DNA of 64,000 nt, taken from assembly GCA_934635385.1 (NCBI GenBank), contig CAKTZI010000021.1, positions 5,709 through 69,708 of the forward strand. Reading direction: 5' to 3'. Positions 30,889-39,649 of the stretch are shown here, one piece after another. The first letter of the stretch is position 1, and each line of letters begins with the position of its first letter. Source of the stretch: an uncultured Kiritimatiellota bacterium (GTDB taxonomy: Bacteria > Verrucomicrobiota > Kiritimatiellia > RFP12 > UBA1067). The notes below the pieces were generated by a model. The model searched no databases and had not been told where the DNA came from. It was given only the letters and a program-made list of their open reading frames with translations. The translations under genes and the position numbers were made by a program.

Positions 30889-32027
30889 GCGCGGCCCCTT
30901 TCGCCTCCTGGCCCGTCCCACGTCGGCGCGATCAGCCGGTTCAGAAGTCCCTTCACGACAATGGCCGTCGCGAACCACGGCGTTCGTCCGCACCGGTACC
31001 AGATGTCGTCCAGCCGCCGATCCTCGTCCGTGCGGCGGACGGACAGCGCCTCGGACGCGCGGAACGCGCACACGCCGTCCGCCGCCGACTGGCGGATGAG
31101 CCGTCCGCGCAGGAACACGGCGCGCAGGACGGCGGGGTAGCGCGTGACGGAGAGCCGGTAGGCCCACGTCGAATGGCGCACGTGCCAGAGCAGAAGGACG
31201 GACGGCAGGAGCGCGACGGACAGCACGACCGCGAGACACCACTCCCAGACATCGACGAGGCGGACGCCGCCCCGGCGGCGGAAGCGCGCCGAAAGGCCCG
31301 GCTCGTCGAGATCGACGAACGCGCCCGTCGGCACGTCGATGACGCGCGCGCCGCAGACGACCTTGTTCTCAAAGGAGAGGCCGCGTCCGAGGTAACAGTG
31401 CGAGAAGACGACCGTGCGCCGGAGCGAGCAGTCCCGCTCGATGTACGTGCCGTTCCCCACGATCACGTCGCCCGCGAGCGTCGCGCCGTCCCCGACGTAG
31501 GCGTTGTCCCCAAGGGCGACCGGACTCTTAACGTCCGCATGCGTCCGGATGACGACGTTCTCGCCAATCGAGACGCCCGGCTCCGACGAGTAGCCGGGCA
31601 GCGTACGGTCGGCGGGGGCGGCGAGGACGCGGAAGTTGAGGTCGAACCACGCCGCGAGCGAATCGACCCGCACCCAGTCGCCGCGATACGGGAAGACAAG
31701 TCCCCAGAGGACGCGCACGTCGCCGTCGTCCGCGATGAACGCCCGGTTGCGGCGCTGGACGTCCGCCTCGGAGGCGAACGGCCCCGCGCCCTCGTAGGCG
31801 AGGCGGATCCCCCAGCGCGCACCGTTCGCGAGCGGGCCGCGCGCCAGCGCCTCGTCGTAGAAATGGTCGAGGATCTTGACGGCCGTCGCGCCCTGCGTCT
31901 GGCAGGAATCCAGCAGATGCTCGGCCCAGCTCTTGGCGACGACGCCGAGATGCAGGGGACTCTGGTCGGGGAAGAGCGCTTCCGTCCAGGCGTGGCCGTC
32001 CGGGGCCGGGACAATCAGGAACGTCAT
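30885..32027 (-). CDS. Left-handed beta-helix protein of exopolysaccharide locus (nucleotidyltransferase/acyltransferase-like)
   Basis: 380 residues. The middle (about 150-240) has imperfect hexapeptide repeats (VSIGENVVIRTHADVKSPVA, LGDNAYVGDGATLAGDVIVG, NGTYIERDCSLRRTVVFS), like the C-terminal beta-helix of GlmU-type sugar-nucleotide enzymes. The N-terminal 140 residues lack a clear nucleotide-binding loop. A hydrophobic stretch (VWEWCLAVVLSVALLPSVLL) anchors the last third to the membrane. It lies between the initiating sugar transferase and the nucleotidyltransferase gene. It is probably a modification enzyme or scaffold for polysaccharide precursor synthesis. Confidence 0.6.
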   Translation of the reverse strand: MTFLIVPAPDGHAWTEALFPDQSPLHLGVVAKSWAEHLLDSCQTQGATAVKILDHFYDEALARGPLANGARWGIRLAYEGAGPFASEADVQRRNRAFIADDGDVRVLWGLVFPYRGDWVRVDSLAAWFDLNFRVLAAPADRTLPGYSSEPGVSIGENVVIRTHADVKSPVALGDNAYVGDGATLAGDVIVGNGTYIERDCSLRRTVVFSHCYLGRGLSFENKVVCGARVIDVPTGAFVDLDEPGLSARFRRRGGVRLVDVWEWCLAVVLSVALLPSVLLLWHVRHSTWAYRLSVTRYPAVLRAVFLRGRLIRQSAADGVCAFRASEALSVRRTDEDRRLDDIWYRCGRTPWFATAIVVKGLLNRLIAPTWDGPGGERGRA

Positions 32028-32028
32028 G

Positions 32029-32754
32029 TCAGTACGCCCCCTTTCCCGTCAGGATCGCGGGGATCGTCTTCAGAAGGATCTTCAGGTCGCGCGCGAGCGA
32101 ATGGCTGCGGATGTACGCCTGGTCGAGCTGCACCTGCCGGCGAAACGGGAGGTCGCTGCGCCCGGAGACCTGCCAGAGGCCGGTGATGCCGGGAATCACG
32201 TTCAGGCGCTTGCGGTCCTCCAGCGTGTACGCGCGCACCTCGGACGGCAGCGGCGGACGCGGCCCGACGAGCGACATGTCGCCGAGCAGCACGTTGAAGA
32301 GCTGCGGCAGCTCGTCGAGCGAACTCTTGCGCAGGAAACGCCCGACGCGCGTGACACGCGGATCGTCCCTCATCTTAAAGATCACGCCGTCCGCCGACTC
32401 GTTGCGGGACGCGAGCGCGGCCTTGCGCGCCTCGGCGTCGACGTACATCGAGCGGAACTTGTAGAAGCGGAAGTGACGGCCGCAGCGGCCGACGCGGGTC
32501 TGCACGAAGAGGGCCGGACCGGGGCTCGTCAGCTTGACGGCGAGCGCGATGCCGACGAAGACGGGCGAGAGGAGGACGATCCCCGCGAGCGCCGCCATGA
32601 AGTCGAGGAGGCGCTTGGCGCGATACGTACACGCGACCGTCAGGCGCCAGAGTCCCTGCCGGAAACGCCGCCGGCACTGCCCGCGCCGACGCCCGTCCAG
32701 CTCGGCCCGCAGCGCCGCGAGCTCGGCATCTGTCGCGCGCACCCGTTCCGTCAT
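32029..32754 (-). CDS. Undecaprenyl-phosphate sugar-1-phosphate transferase (WcaJ/WbaP catalytic domain)
   Basis: 241 residues, the short monotopic form with one membrane-associated helix (KRLLDFMAALAGIVLLSPVF). Family motifs follow: KLTSPGPALFVQTRVGRCGR, FRFYKFRSMYVDAEARKAAL, RVTRVGRFLRKSSLDELPQL, DMSLVGPRPPLPSEV and PGITGLWQVSGRSDLPF. It transfers a sugar-1-phosphate to undecaprenyl phosphate, the committing step of repeat-unit assembly. The start overlaps the HPt gene by 4 bases, so HPt and transferase are co-translated. Sugar specificity cannot be told from sequence. Confidence 0.92.
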   Translation of the reverse strand: MTERVRATDAELAALRAELDGRRRGQCRRRFRQGLWRLTVACTYRAKRLLDFMAALAGIVLLSPVFVGIALAVKLTSPGPALFVQTRVGRCGRHFRFYKFRSMYVDAEARKAALASRNESADGVIFKMRDDPRVTRVGRFLRKSSLDELPQLFNVLLGDMSLVGPRPPLPSEVRAYTLEDRKRLNVIPGITGLWQVSGRSDLPFRRQVQLDQAYIRSHSLARDLKILLKTIPAILTGKGAY

Positions 32755-33068
32755 GCGCGGTTCTCCGCATCCAGTTCCGCAAGACGCGCGAGAGCCCGGT
32801 CGGAGGCCGCGCCGTCCGAGGCCTTCGCCGCGTCGCGGAGCGCGAGGATCGCCGTCACGAACGCCGCGTCGCCGACCATCAGCGCATTGCCCTTCAGGGT
32901 GTGCGCGACGCGGTCGAGCAGCGGATAGTCCTCCGCCGCGCGGGCCGCACGGGCCTCCGCGAGCTTGGCCTTAGACGACACGAGATATTCGTCCCAGACG
33001 AGGCGGATCATCTCCGCATCGCCCTCGAACTGCTCGTTCAGCCAGGTCTTCACGTCGTCTTTCATCAT
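32751..33068 (-). CDS. HPt (histidine phosphotransfer) domain protein
   Basis: 105 residues, all one HPt domain: WLNEQFEGDAEMIRLVWDEY, then AHTLKGNALMVGDAAFVTAI, where the His of AHTLKGNA is the phosphorylation site. It receives or relays phosphate between a hybrid kinase and a response regulator; the hybrid kinase at 51087 lacks its own HPt domain and is a possible partner. It is first in the exopolysaccharide operon, after a TATAAT promoter, which ties phosphorelay to polysaccharide output. Confidence 0.88.
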   Translation of the reverse strand: MMKDDVKTWLNEQFEGDAEMIRLVWDEYLVSSKAKLAEARAARAAEDYPLLDRVAHTLKGNALMVGDAAFVTAILALRDAAKASDGAASDRALARLAELDAENRA

Positions 33069-33127
33069 GCTTTCGCCCCCAATGAGGAAGGAGAACCTGT
33101 CCAGGTCCCGGACAAATTTTGCTGCGA

Positions 33128-33139
33128 ATTATACCAAAT
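33128..33139 (-). promoter_or_regulatory. Promoter TATTTGGTATAAT for the exopolysaccharide operon
   Basis: TATAAT at 33133-33128 on the minus strand with extended TTTGG. The predicted leader to the HPt start is about 55 nt. Upstream bases (GGATGTCCAGCAGGAGGG, GCACCCCTGATAGGGCTTCC) resemble those upstream of the promoter at 49656. Confidence 0.6.
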
Positions 33140-33216
33140 AATCGCCTGCCCCTGTGCGGATGTCCAGCAGGAGGGCCGTTGCAGGAAGACCGCGCACCCC
33201 TGATAGGGCTTCCACT

Positions 33217-33825
33217 TCAAGGAAATGTCGGCAAGACAATATGACTTTGCAAAAAAGTCGCAAAATCAGATCGTGGCAATTCAGGATTACGGTTGTTGGC
33301 AAACAAGTTCCTCAGTTTTTCACTTGTCAACATGAACGGCATATCGCCTTTTTGGTAGATGCTTGAAAACTGAAGTTCGCTTTTGTGTTCGCAAACAAAC
33401 CGATTGAAAACAGCAAGATATTCATTTTCATGCAGAGGATTTGCATAATGACCGGACTCTTTCATTCGGCTACGCCACTTATCAAGAATCGCAGGAGGAT
33501 AATGCATGAGAAGAAAATCCTCGAAATTGAAATGTTGGAAACAGAACTTAGGCAGACAATCCTTGTGCTGCTCGTAAAGTGAGAGATTGTTGTTGTCGTT
33601 GCGCTCGTAGATGTCGTAATCCAACATAACTATTGCCGCTTTCATCTTACATTTCATTGCGCGGCAATGATTTCTGATGACCTTTAAATTTCCGCTTTCT
33701 GCATTGTGCGCACTCAAGATGAGGGACTGGTTGTTTTCGTTCAGGAAGCGATTCAATACCTGCGTGTACGCGAACTCTGACGCACCTTCACAAATGACAA
33801 GATAATGCTCTCGCTTTTCCATCAT
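33217..33825 (-). CDS. RloB-like TOPRIM-domain protein
   Basis: 202 residues. Two TOPRIM-type motifs are visible: YLVICEGASEFAYTQVLNRF (catalytic Glu) and KAAIVMLDYDIYER (DxD). This pattern is found in RloB-like proteins and in the TOPRIM effectors of OLD/PARIS-type abortive infection pairs. It follows the AAA ATPase gene by 12 bases, forming the usual ATPase-plus-TOPRIM unit. I infer that the ATPase senses a phage factor and releases this nuclease. Base composition is AT-rich relative to both flanks, consistent with acquisition. DUF4435-like is an alternative name. Confidence 0.65.
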   Translation of the reverse strand: MMEKREHYLVICEGASEFAYTQVLNRFLNENNQSLILSAHNAESGNLKVIRNHCRAMKCKMKAAIVMLDYDIYERNDNNNLSLYEQHKDCLPKFCFQHFNFEDFLLMHYPPAILDKWRSRMKESGHYANPLHENEYLAVFNRFVCEHKSELQFSSIYQKGDMPFMLTSEKLRNLFANNRNPELPRSDFATFLQSHIVLPTFP

Positions 33826-33837
33826 ACTACTGATTAG

Positions 33838-35157
33838 TTAGATGTACGGGAATGGGATGCCCGCATAGATGCCTTCTAGGTATCGCTTGCGGAAATTTAA
33901 GACATTGCGAGTCTTTTCAAAGTCGCAGATTCGTTTGCAGGTCGTTCCATCTTTGAGGGTTTTGTTGATAATGGCGACCTCCGATATGCGCAGTTGATTG
34001 TCGTCTAGCAAGGTCGGGTCGTGTAGCGTGAATATAAGTTGCGCGTTTAATTTGTTGTATCGTCTGGATTTGAACAGTTTGACAAGAGAAGCCAAGATAA
34101 AAGGGTGAAGAGATTGATCCAATTCGTCGATGACGATTGTTTTACCCTTTTCCAGTGCCCAAAGTGCAACTCCTAACAGGCCTGCGATAACTTTTGTTCC
34201 ATCCGACTCTTCCAGCATGAAGTTGAATGGGATGAGATGTCCTTCGGTATCGAGATGTCGAGAAGTGTATTCATCAACAAGAATGGAATCGTTGCTATTT
34301 CTATAAATGCTCCCTTCGGGGAAAAATTTGTTTTCGCTTTCACATTTTGGAATCTTCTGTCTCAAAAGATTAATGTTTTGAATGCCGAAATCGAATTTCT
34401 TCAAGAGTGTGGCAATCTTTCCGAGGGCTTCGGATCTAGCCTCGTCAGAATCCGTCCCTGCAAGTAATTCGACACCTTGTGAAAGATAGAAGGTGTTTCG
34501 GTTAAAGACATGCAAACGCGAGTGGATTTCATTCCAAACAGTGGATGCCAAAGGGAAAAGGCCAGCAAACGAACGGACAAGGCACCATAGAAATGGACGA
34601 ATCATTAGGCCTTCAGCGTTGGAGCATTCTACTCGTATGGCCTCTTGTAAGCGGCTTTCTGGGTAGGCTTGCGTGGCAATTGCTTGAACATTGTCAATTC
34701 GACGTTTATTCGAAGCGGCATTAATGCAAAACAGTATGTTTTCTTCTGAGGTTGAGGTTTTCGTGGTGATCTCTGATAATTTCTCGCAGAGCAGTTGAGT
34801 TTTATTGTACTCAATTAGGTAATGGAGGTGTTTCTCATTAATTGAGAAATCAAGTATGAATCTACAAGAATCGTATTTCCTGTTGAGTTTGTTTGGCAAA
34901 TAGAACCCAGATATGCCATGTGTGAGAATTGCAAGAAAGCATTGGAAAGCATCAATCAGATTTGTCTTTCCAGATGCATTGGCACCATAAATGGCAAGAA
35001 TGGGAACATAGCGATCAAGTTTGCCGGCACCTGTTTGGAGGAATGCGAATGTCTCGGACATTGAGTCGCGAGGCGGTGCTTTTCCCTCATTGTAGGTAAA
35101 ATCGAATTTCAAATCCAATATCGACTTGAAGTTTCTTACTGAAAATGACCGAATCAT
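33838..35157 (-). CDS. RloA-like AAA (ABC/SMC-type) ATPase, abortive infection family
   Basis: 439 residues. The N-terminus MIRSFSVRNFKSILDLKFDF and Walker A ILAIYGANASGKTNLIDAFQ belong to the AAA15/OLD-like ATPases. The distal part has the ABC-type Walker B ALEKGKTIVIDELDQSLHP and a switch-like LIFTLHDPTLLD. The central region is alpha-rich and variable, as expected of a phage-sensing part. With the following TOPRIM gene it forms a RloA/RloB- or PARIS-like defence pair. A promoter (TATAAT, 35195-35200) lies 38 nt upstream of the ATG. Confidence 0.8.
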   Translation of the reverse strand: MIRSFSVRNFKSILDLKFDFTYNEGKAPPRDSMSETFAFLQTGAGKLDRYVPILAIYGANASGKTNLIDAFQCFLAILTHGISGFYLPNKLNRKYDSCRFILDFSINEKHLHYLIEYNKTQLLCEKLSEITTKTSTSEENILFCINAASNKRRIDNVQAIATQAYPESRLQEAIRVECSNAEGLMIRPFLWCLVRSFAGLFPLASTVWNEIHSRLHVFNRNTFYLSQGVELLAGTDSDEARSEALGKIATLLKKFDFGIQNINLLRQKIPKCESENKFFPEGSIYRNSNDSILVDEYTSRHLDTEGHLIPFNFMLEESDGTKVIAGLLGVALWALEKGKTIVIDELDQSLHPFILASLVKLFKSRRYNKLNAQLIFTLHDPTLLDDNQLRISEVAIINKTLKDGTTCKRICDFEKTRNVLNFRKRYLEGIYAGIPFPYI

Positions 35158-35194
35158 GATTAAGTGTCAACCTTATTTAGGTATCTGTGTGCGT

Positions 35195-35200
35195 ATTATA
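35195..35200 (-). promoter_or_regulatory. -10 box TATAAT for the RloA/RloB-like pair
   Basis: Minus-strand TGATATAATACG, about 38 nt upstream of the ATPase start. No convincing -35 and no TTTGG extension, unlike other promoters in the window. Confidence 0.45.
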
Positions 35201-35233
35201 TCATAATCATTCTGGGATAAGCAATGTTCTTGA

Positions 35234-35530
35234 TTATCCGAAGCCGCCTTGTTGCGCACCATATGGATCGAGCGTACCGAGGAAGAGTCTGTCGGCGTGG
35301 TCGAGGATGTAGCGGTTGCGCAGGGCGGCGAAGCGGGCATCGATGCGGCGGAGGGACTGCGAGACAGATTAAATGACGAGAAGCCGTCCGTCGGCAAGCG
35401 GCTGGCGGAAGAGCGTGGGAATGTGCCGCACATTCCACATTCGCCGCGCAAGGACGAGAATGAGGGGCGAAGTGCCCTTCAAGAGGATGTTGAGGACTTC
35501 CTTTTCAAGCGGACTCTGAAAGCCGCTCAT
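35234..35530 (-). pseudogene. DprA-like (SLOG) C-terminal protein with in-frame TAA
   Basis: One frame runs from ATG 35530 to TAA 35234 but is broken by a TAA at 35369-35371. Before it: MSGFQSPLEKEVLNILLKGT and PLADGRLLVI. After it: SLRRIDARFAALRNRYILDH and ADRLFLGTLDPYGAQQGGF. The pattern (SPLExEVL, RLLV(L)SPF.., RN....AD..F) matches short DprA/SMF-like proteins. Both halves stay conserved-looking, so the nonsense change is recent. Confidence 0.55.
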
Positions 35531-35542
35531 CACGCAAATATG

Positions 35543-37747
35543 CTATTTTGCCAAGTTCGGGAACACCAGACTCACCTCTGTCGAACTTGTGGCGAGAGAC
35601 GCCGCTTTGTGCCCTTCCATTTTCTCAAGCAACCCACCAAAATTGACCCCAAGGACGGTTTCCGTCTGATAGTCGATGAGTGGCCCACCACTATAACCAC
35701 ACTTCGTGCTCATATAGTTGAGAATCGTCTCGAAAGATGTCGTTTGACCTCCATAAGAATAGTCACGCTTGAACAGCTTCTCCGCCTTTCCATCAGTAAA
35801 CGCAGGAGGCCCCATGCACACGGTTCCTTTGGGATAGCCAATGGCAAACACATGTCGTGCAGATCGCTCGGCAATTCCCTTGATAAGCTTTTCATCTGCC
35901 AAATGCAGATATCCCGGCAGACAATCGTCAACCGCTCCGCCCGACTTATCGCAAAGCCTCAGGAGCGCAAGGTCACGGCCTCGATCACTACGCTCAACCT
36001 TCGCATAATACGTTTTCCCTCTCACGTTTGTCAGTGTGACGGGGCCAACAACCTTGTAATTCGCCGAATTGGCGTAGCATTCTGGGATTCCGCCGACGGC
36101 CACATGGTAATTCGAAAGCAGCAACTTGTCAGAAACCGCAAACGCCGTCCCGTTGATGAGCGAACCATCCTGCAACCGTGCGAGACAGAAGTACACGTTT
36201 GGGATCACCACTTCATACTTTGCCTTTGTCAACCCATCTGCCGAAGAGTCATGCGAAAACGGGAAGACCTCGACGTGCGTTGTCGTCCTTTCCTTGCCTC
36301 GAACGGAATACTGGATCTCTGCCGCCATTTCCACAAAGTACGCCCCTTTGTAACGCCCTATTCCCCAGTCCAATTCCAACATGTCATTGCCGACCTGGCG
36401 CTTCTCTGCCTCAAAAGAAAGGCTTTCTTCCTCATGTCGCCCACCCGGTCTAAAAGCGACCTCCCACCCTTTCACAATTGGATGAATTTCCGATGAATTG
36501 CAACAAGTCAACTTGTATCGGCGCATCTCATTGGACTGATCGCGACCGATCTCCAGAATCTGCCACGTCGGCATGTCGATCGTGTTCCATTGAAACGGCT
36601 CAACTCGTTGCGGCTTTCCATCTACGGTGACAGTCGCTGTGACCGTATAAGTCTTGTCATATCTCAATCCATTTTCAGGGTTGTACGTGGCCGACTCTCC
36701 CTGAAGTCTCACGACATCATTTACTCTCCAATCAGAAACGACAAACTTCTTGCCTTTCAACCCGTCTACGGGAGAAACCGAGAACTCCACACGAGCCACA
36801 TCTGCATTCGATCCCGGCAGTTCTTCCGAAGCGTTCACCTTGAAACGGCACATAAACGCCTGCGTCGCCTCTTGATTCGTTACCGATTCCGGCGTCTTAT
36901 TACCCATGCCTGGTTCGCTGTCCGAATTCTTCTCACCAGACTGCGCCGGAGGCTTCCCGCCCACCAAGTCCGCAGGAATTTTCGGGGCGATGCCAGACGA
37001 CAGTCCGCCGTCGCCAAGTCCGTATCCCAATCGAGAAACACACCCTCGCAGACAACCTCTCATCAAGTATGCAGCAAGAGCAACAAGAGCGAACCTGATC
37101 AACCAATGCAGCAAACGGCCAAAGCGTCCTTTCGAGTTTCTGCCACTTTCTGGATTAGGCACGTCCTCTGTCCCCGCATCACCCTTGCAATTCGACGGTG
37201 ACTCCGTTTTTGGCAGTCCCAAAGCATCGCGTAAGGGCATTCGTTCAGGCTTGTCTTCCCAACTTTCAGCGTTCACAGATGCGGGCAAGAAAGTCGAGTG
37301 CTTGCCCTCCTTTGCGAGTCCCCAAATAATGTGCAACTTCCGACTAAAGAGCCCTGTCGTTCGCCAACATTCCGGCATATACTGGGGATTCGGCAGCTGA
37401 AGATTCCTAAAGAACTCACGGCGATCCGAAGGGACGTTCACATCATTCGCCATCGCGTGAAGTCGTTCGATCTCCTCTTGAACGCGATGAACCTCTGATG
37501 CAGATGGTTTTCTTCTGTCAAATGGCTTAGACCCTTTCAGGATTTCAAGCCCCAACTTGTTGACCTTGCTAAACGTAACGTGGGGCTCGGCCCCGTCAAG
37601 CTCAAAGTCTGCTTGTGGATATGTCTCGCCCGCGATGCCCCTCAACGCGAACTGAAACTCCGGCTCCCAACACTTACGTGCATTCAATGGTGAAATTGTT
37701 AGTGGACGATATCCGTCTCTCAACGAAAACTTTAACCCAGAACGCAT
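35543..37747 (-). CDS. Membrane-anchored trypsin-like serine protease with novel N-terminal domain
   Basis: 734 residues. The N-terminal cytoplasmic domain (about 1-160, with LHAMANDVNVPSDRREFFRN and TTGLFSRKLHIIWGLAKEGK) is shared with the protein at 38797 and is otherwise unknown to me. One transmembrane helix (LLHWLIRFALVALAAYLM, near 215) follows. Two beta-rich repeats of unknown type come next. The C-terminal S1-type protease has LLLSNYHVAVGG (His), GRDLALLRL (Asp) and TKCGYSGGPLI (Ser). AAGGAGG precedes the ATG by 7 bases. It is last in the SrfC/SrfB cluster; I infer that it is the effector, acting on extracytoplasmic proteins. Confidence 0.82.
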   Translation of the reverse strand: MRSGLKFSLRDGYRPLTISPLNARKCWEPEFQFALRGIAGETYPQADFELDGAEPHVTFSKVNKLGLEILKGSKPFDRRKPSASEVHRVQEEIERLHAMANDVNVPSDRREFFRNLQLPNPQYMPECWRTTGLFSRKLHIIWGLAKEGKHSTFLPASVNAESWEDKPERMPLRDALGLPKTESPSNCKGDAGTEDVPNPESGRNSKGRFGRLLHWLIRFALVALAAYLMRGCLRGCVSRLGYGLGDGGLSSGIAPKIPADLVGGKPPAQSGEKNSDSEPGMGNKTPESVTNQEATQAFMCRFKVNASEELPGSNADVARVEFSVSPVDGLKGKKFVVSDWRVNDVVRLQGESATYNPENGLRYDKTYTVTATVTVDGKPQRVEPFQWNTIDMPTWQILEIGRDQSNEMRRYKLTCCNSSEIHPIVKGWEVAFRPGGRHEEESLSFEAEKRQVGNDMLELDWGIGRYKGAYFVEMAAEIQYSVRGKERTTTHVEVFPFSHDSSADGLTKAKYEVVIPNVYFCLARLQDGSLINGTAFAVSDKLLLSNYHVAVGGIPECYANSANYKVVGPVTLTNVRGKTYYAKVERSDRGRDLALLRLCDKSGGAVDDCLPGYLHLADEKLIKGIAERSARHVFAIGYPKGTVCMGPPAFTDGKAEKLFKRDYSYGGQTTSFETILNYMSTKCGYSGGPLIDYQTETVLGVNFGGLLEKMEGHKAASLATSSTEVSLVFPNLAK

Positions 37748-37771
37748 GAACTGACCTCCTTCCGCCGTCCG

Positions 37772-38785
37772 TTAGAAATACTTGATCGGAATCAACCTTG
37801 TCGCCTCTTTGTAAAGTTCCTTAAGCTTATTGTGCTTTCCGACAATATCATTGTACATGTCTTTGAGTTTATTATATCTCGCATCTTTTTCAGCACATCG
37901 TCTTTCAGTCTCTTCAATCTTCCGTTGCGCCTCGTGCCATTGCTTCGCAAGTTCGACGGCTTCGCTTTCCTTTGACAGGAGCTTCCGATTGGACGATGCC
38001 ACAAGCGAATTGTATTTTTCAATCAATGCTTGGCGGCTGGCTTTTGCCGCTGCGAGATCTTCCATACGCTTTCGACATTCAGATTCTGCCGCTGACACTT
38101 TGGCATTTGCGGTAGCAAGATCTTTCACAAGTCCATCTGCCCTTGATTTTTCGGCTGCTAACGTCAATTCCACTTGTCGAACGGACTCTTCCGTCTGTTT
38201 CAACTTCGTTTCAAGGACTTTTCGCCGCTCTGCAGCAGTCAAGATCTGCCGTTGGAGATCCGCGCACGCAGCATCAGATTTCTCCGCCCTCTTCTTTGAA
38301 GCCTCCCGCTCCTCTTTCAATGCCACCCGCAACTGCGCGATGTACAGTGCAATGTTTCTGAGATACTGCTTGCCCATCAACCCACGAAGAGCCTCGACAT
38401 CGGCTTTTACCGTTGGATCACCCACCTCCTCTGCAACAAGTAAGCACCAAGCGGCTTTGGGTTTGTTGCTTTCGCGTCTGAAGTAGATTTTCGCCAAATT
38501 TACCGCCGCCTGTGCATCGCCGCTCAACATCGCATTCTCAAGGAGTTTCTTCCCGCGTTCGCAATCTACCGCGACACCTCGCCCTTCGTAATACATGACA
38601 CCCAATCGTCGTGCCACTCCGGGACTGGACGTATCCAAACCATTGCTTTGTTTCGCCGCTTCCTCATACTCCGTAGCATCATATGCGGACACAAAGTCAT
38701 TCTCGTTCGCAAAAATCGCGCCGCCGAACATCAGCATTCCTCCCAAGAGGCATGCACACTTTCGCCACATCAGTCTTTTCGTCAT
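37772..38785 (-). CDS. Secreted Sel1-like repeat and coiled-coil protein
   Basis: 337 residues from the ATG at 38785 (GAGGAG 7 bases upstream). A signal peptide (LMWRKCACLLGGMLMFGGAI-FAN) is followed by Sel1-like repeats (ARRLGVMYYEGRGVAVDCER, GDAQAAVNLAKIYF) over about residues 45-125. A long coiled coil (about 160-330) follows, rich in Lys, Glu and Ala. It probably sits in the periplasm and scaffolds the membrane partners in the cluster. It has no enzymatic motif. The gap to the protease start is 24 bp. Confidence 0.7.
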   Translation of the reverse strand: MTKRLMWRKCACLLGGMLMFGGAIFANENDFVSAYDATEYEEAAKQSNGLDTSSPGVARRLGVMYYEGRGVAVDCERGKKLLENAMLSGDAQAAVNLAKIYFRRESNKPKAAWCLLVAEEVGDPTVKADVEALRGLMGKQYLRNIALYIAQLRVALKEEREASKKRAEKSDAACADLQRQILTAAERRKVLETKLKQTEESVRQVELTLAAEKSRADGLVKDLATANAKVSAAESECRKRMEDLAAAKASRQALIEKYNSLVASSNRKLLSKESEAVELAKQWHEAQRKIEETERRCAEKDARYNKLKDMYNDIVGKHNKLKELYKEATRLIPIKYF

Positions 38786-38796
38786 GTTATTCTCCT

Positions 38797-39645
38797 CTAT
38801 TTGATCGCCCAGAAACAATCGTCGCAAACACCGTTCCGCACACAGTCCATAGGAATCTGGCGTCCACATTTCCTACATTTGTGCGCACTGCATTTCCCAC
38901 TTGCATCAAGATGGCGGTTGCAATTCGACAGGGCGCACCGTTTCGGACACCGTGCGTCAATCTGCAGGAAGCATAAGACGCCTTTCCCTATGACGCAATG
39001 GTGAACAGGACACTGGATTGGGAGATAGCCCCCCACATAAACAACAGCAGACACCAATGAAACAGTCAAAAGATTACGAAGCCGAAAGAGTCGTCTCACG
39101 CCACTTCTTTTACATTCTGCAAAAACGCTTTTCCGGCTCGCAGCGTCCTCCCATCTCTCGGAAATCTTGGACTTCGGCAAGAACGCTTTGCTACCGACCT
39201 TCTCATAGCCCCACAGCACATGGAGCTTGCGCGAGAACATCCCACCAGTCATGCGATAGGCTTCAGGATCTTTCCTTGGGTCAGGAAGGAGGAACCGCCG
39301 ACAGAATTCCCGCTTCTCCATCGGGACCCGTGGATCGTCCGCCCATGCATGCATCTGGTCTATCGCCGCTTGCAACGTTCGTAGACACTGATTCGGGATT
39401 GCCTTGTCGCGGAGCGAAATCGACTTTCGCAGGACTTCACGCCCTTTCGTGTCTGTAAGCGCAAACGACACGGATATTCCGCTCGAATTCTGAATTGGCT
39501 CCGGGAAGACAACCTCGTTAACCGCCTTTGAACCGTTGACCCCACGCAGAAGATTCACAAAGTCAACATGCCAATAGGGTGTCGTACCGAAACGCAGCAG
39601 GCACTCTGGTTCCGACAATTTTACTTGATATCCTTTGGTGCCCAT
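38797..39645 (-). CDS. Membrane protein with shared N-terminal domain and C-terminal zinc ribbons
   Basis: 282 residues from the ATG at 39645, supported by GGAG 9 bases upstream; the frame to 39684 overlaps the previous gene. Residues about 80-150 (MHAWADDPRVPMEKREFCRR, MTGGMFSRKLHVLWGYEKVG) match the N-terminus of the trypsin-like protein, defining a domain private to this cluster. One transmembrane helix (LLTVSLVSAVVYVGGYLPI) is followed by some 70 residues with at least ten Cys and several His (CPKRCALSNC, CSAHKCRKCG, CVRNGVCDDC), suggesting two or three zinc ribbons. Confidence 0.65.
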   Translation of the reverse strand: MGTKGYQVKLSEPECLLRFGTTPYWHVDFVNLLRGVNGSKAVNEVVFPEPIQNSSGISVSFALTDTKGREVLRKSISLRDKAIPNQCLRTLQAAIDQMHAWADDPRVPMEKREFCRRFLLPDPRKDPEAYRMTGGMFSRKLHVLWGYEKVGSKAFLPKSKISERWEDAASRKSVFAECKRSGVRRLFRLRNLLTVSLVSAVVYVGGYLPIQCPVHHCVIGKGVLCFLQIDARCPKRCALSNCNRHLDASGKCSAHKCRKCGRQIPMDCVRNGVCDDCFWAIK

Positions 39646-39649
39646 GCCG

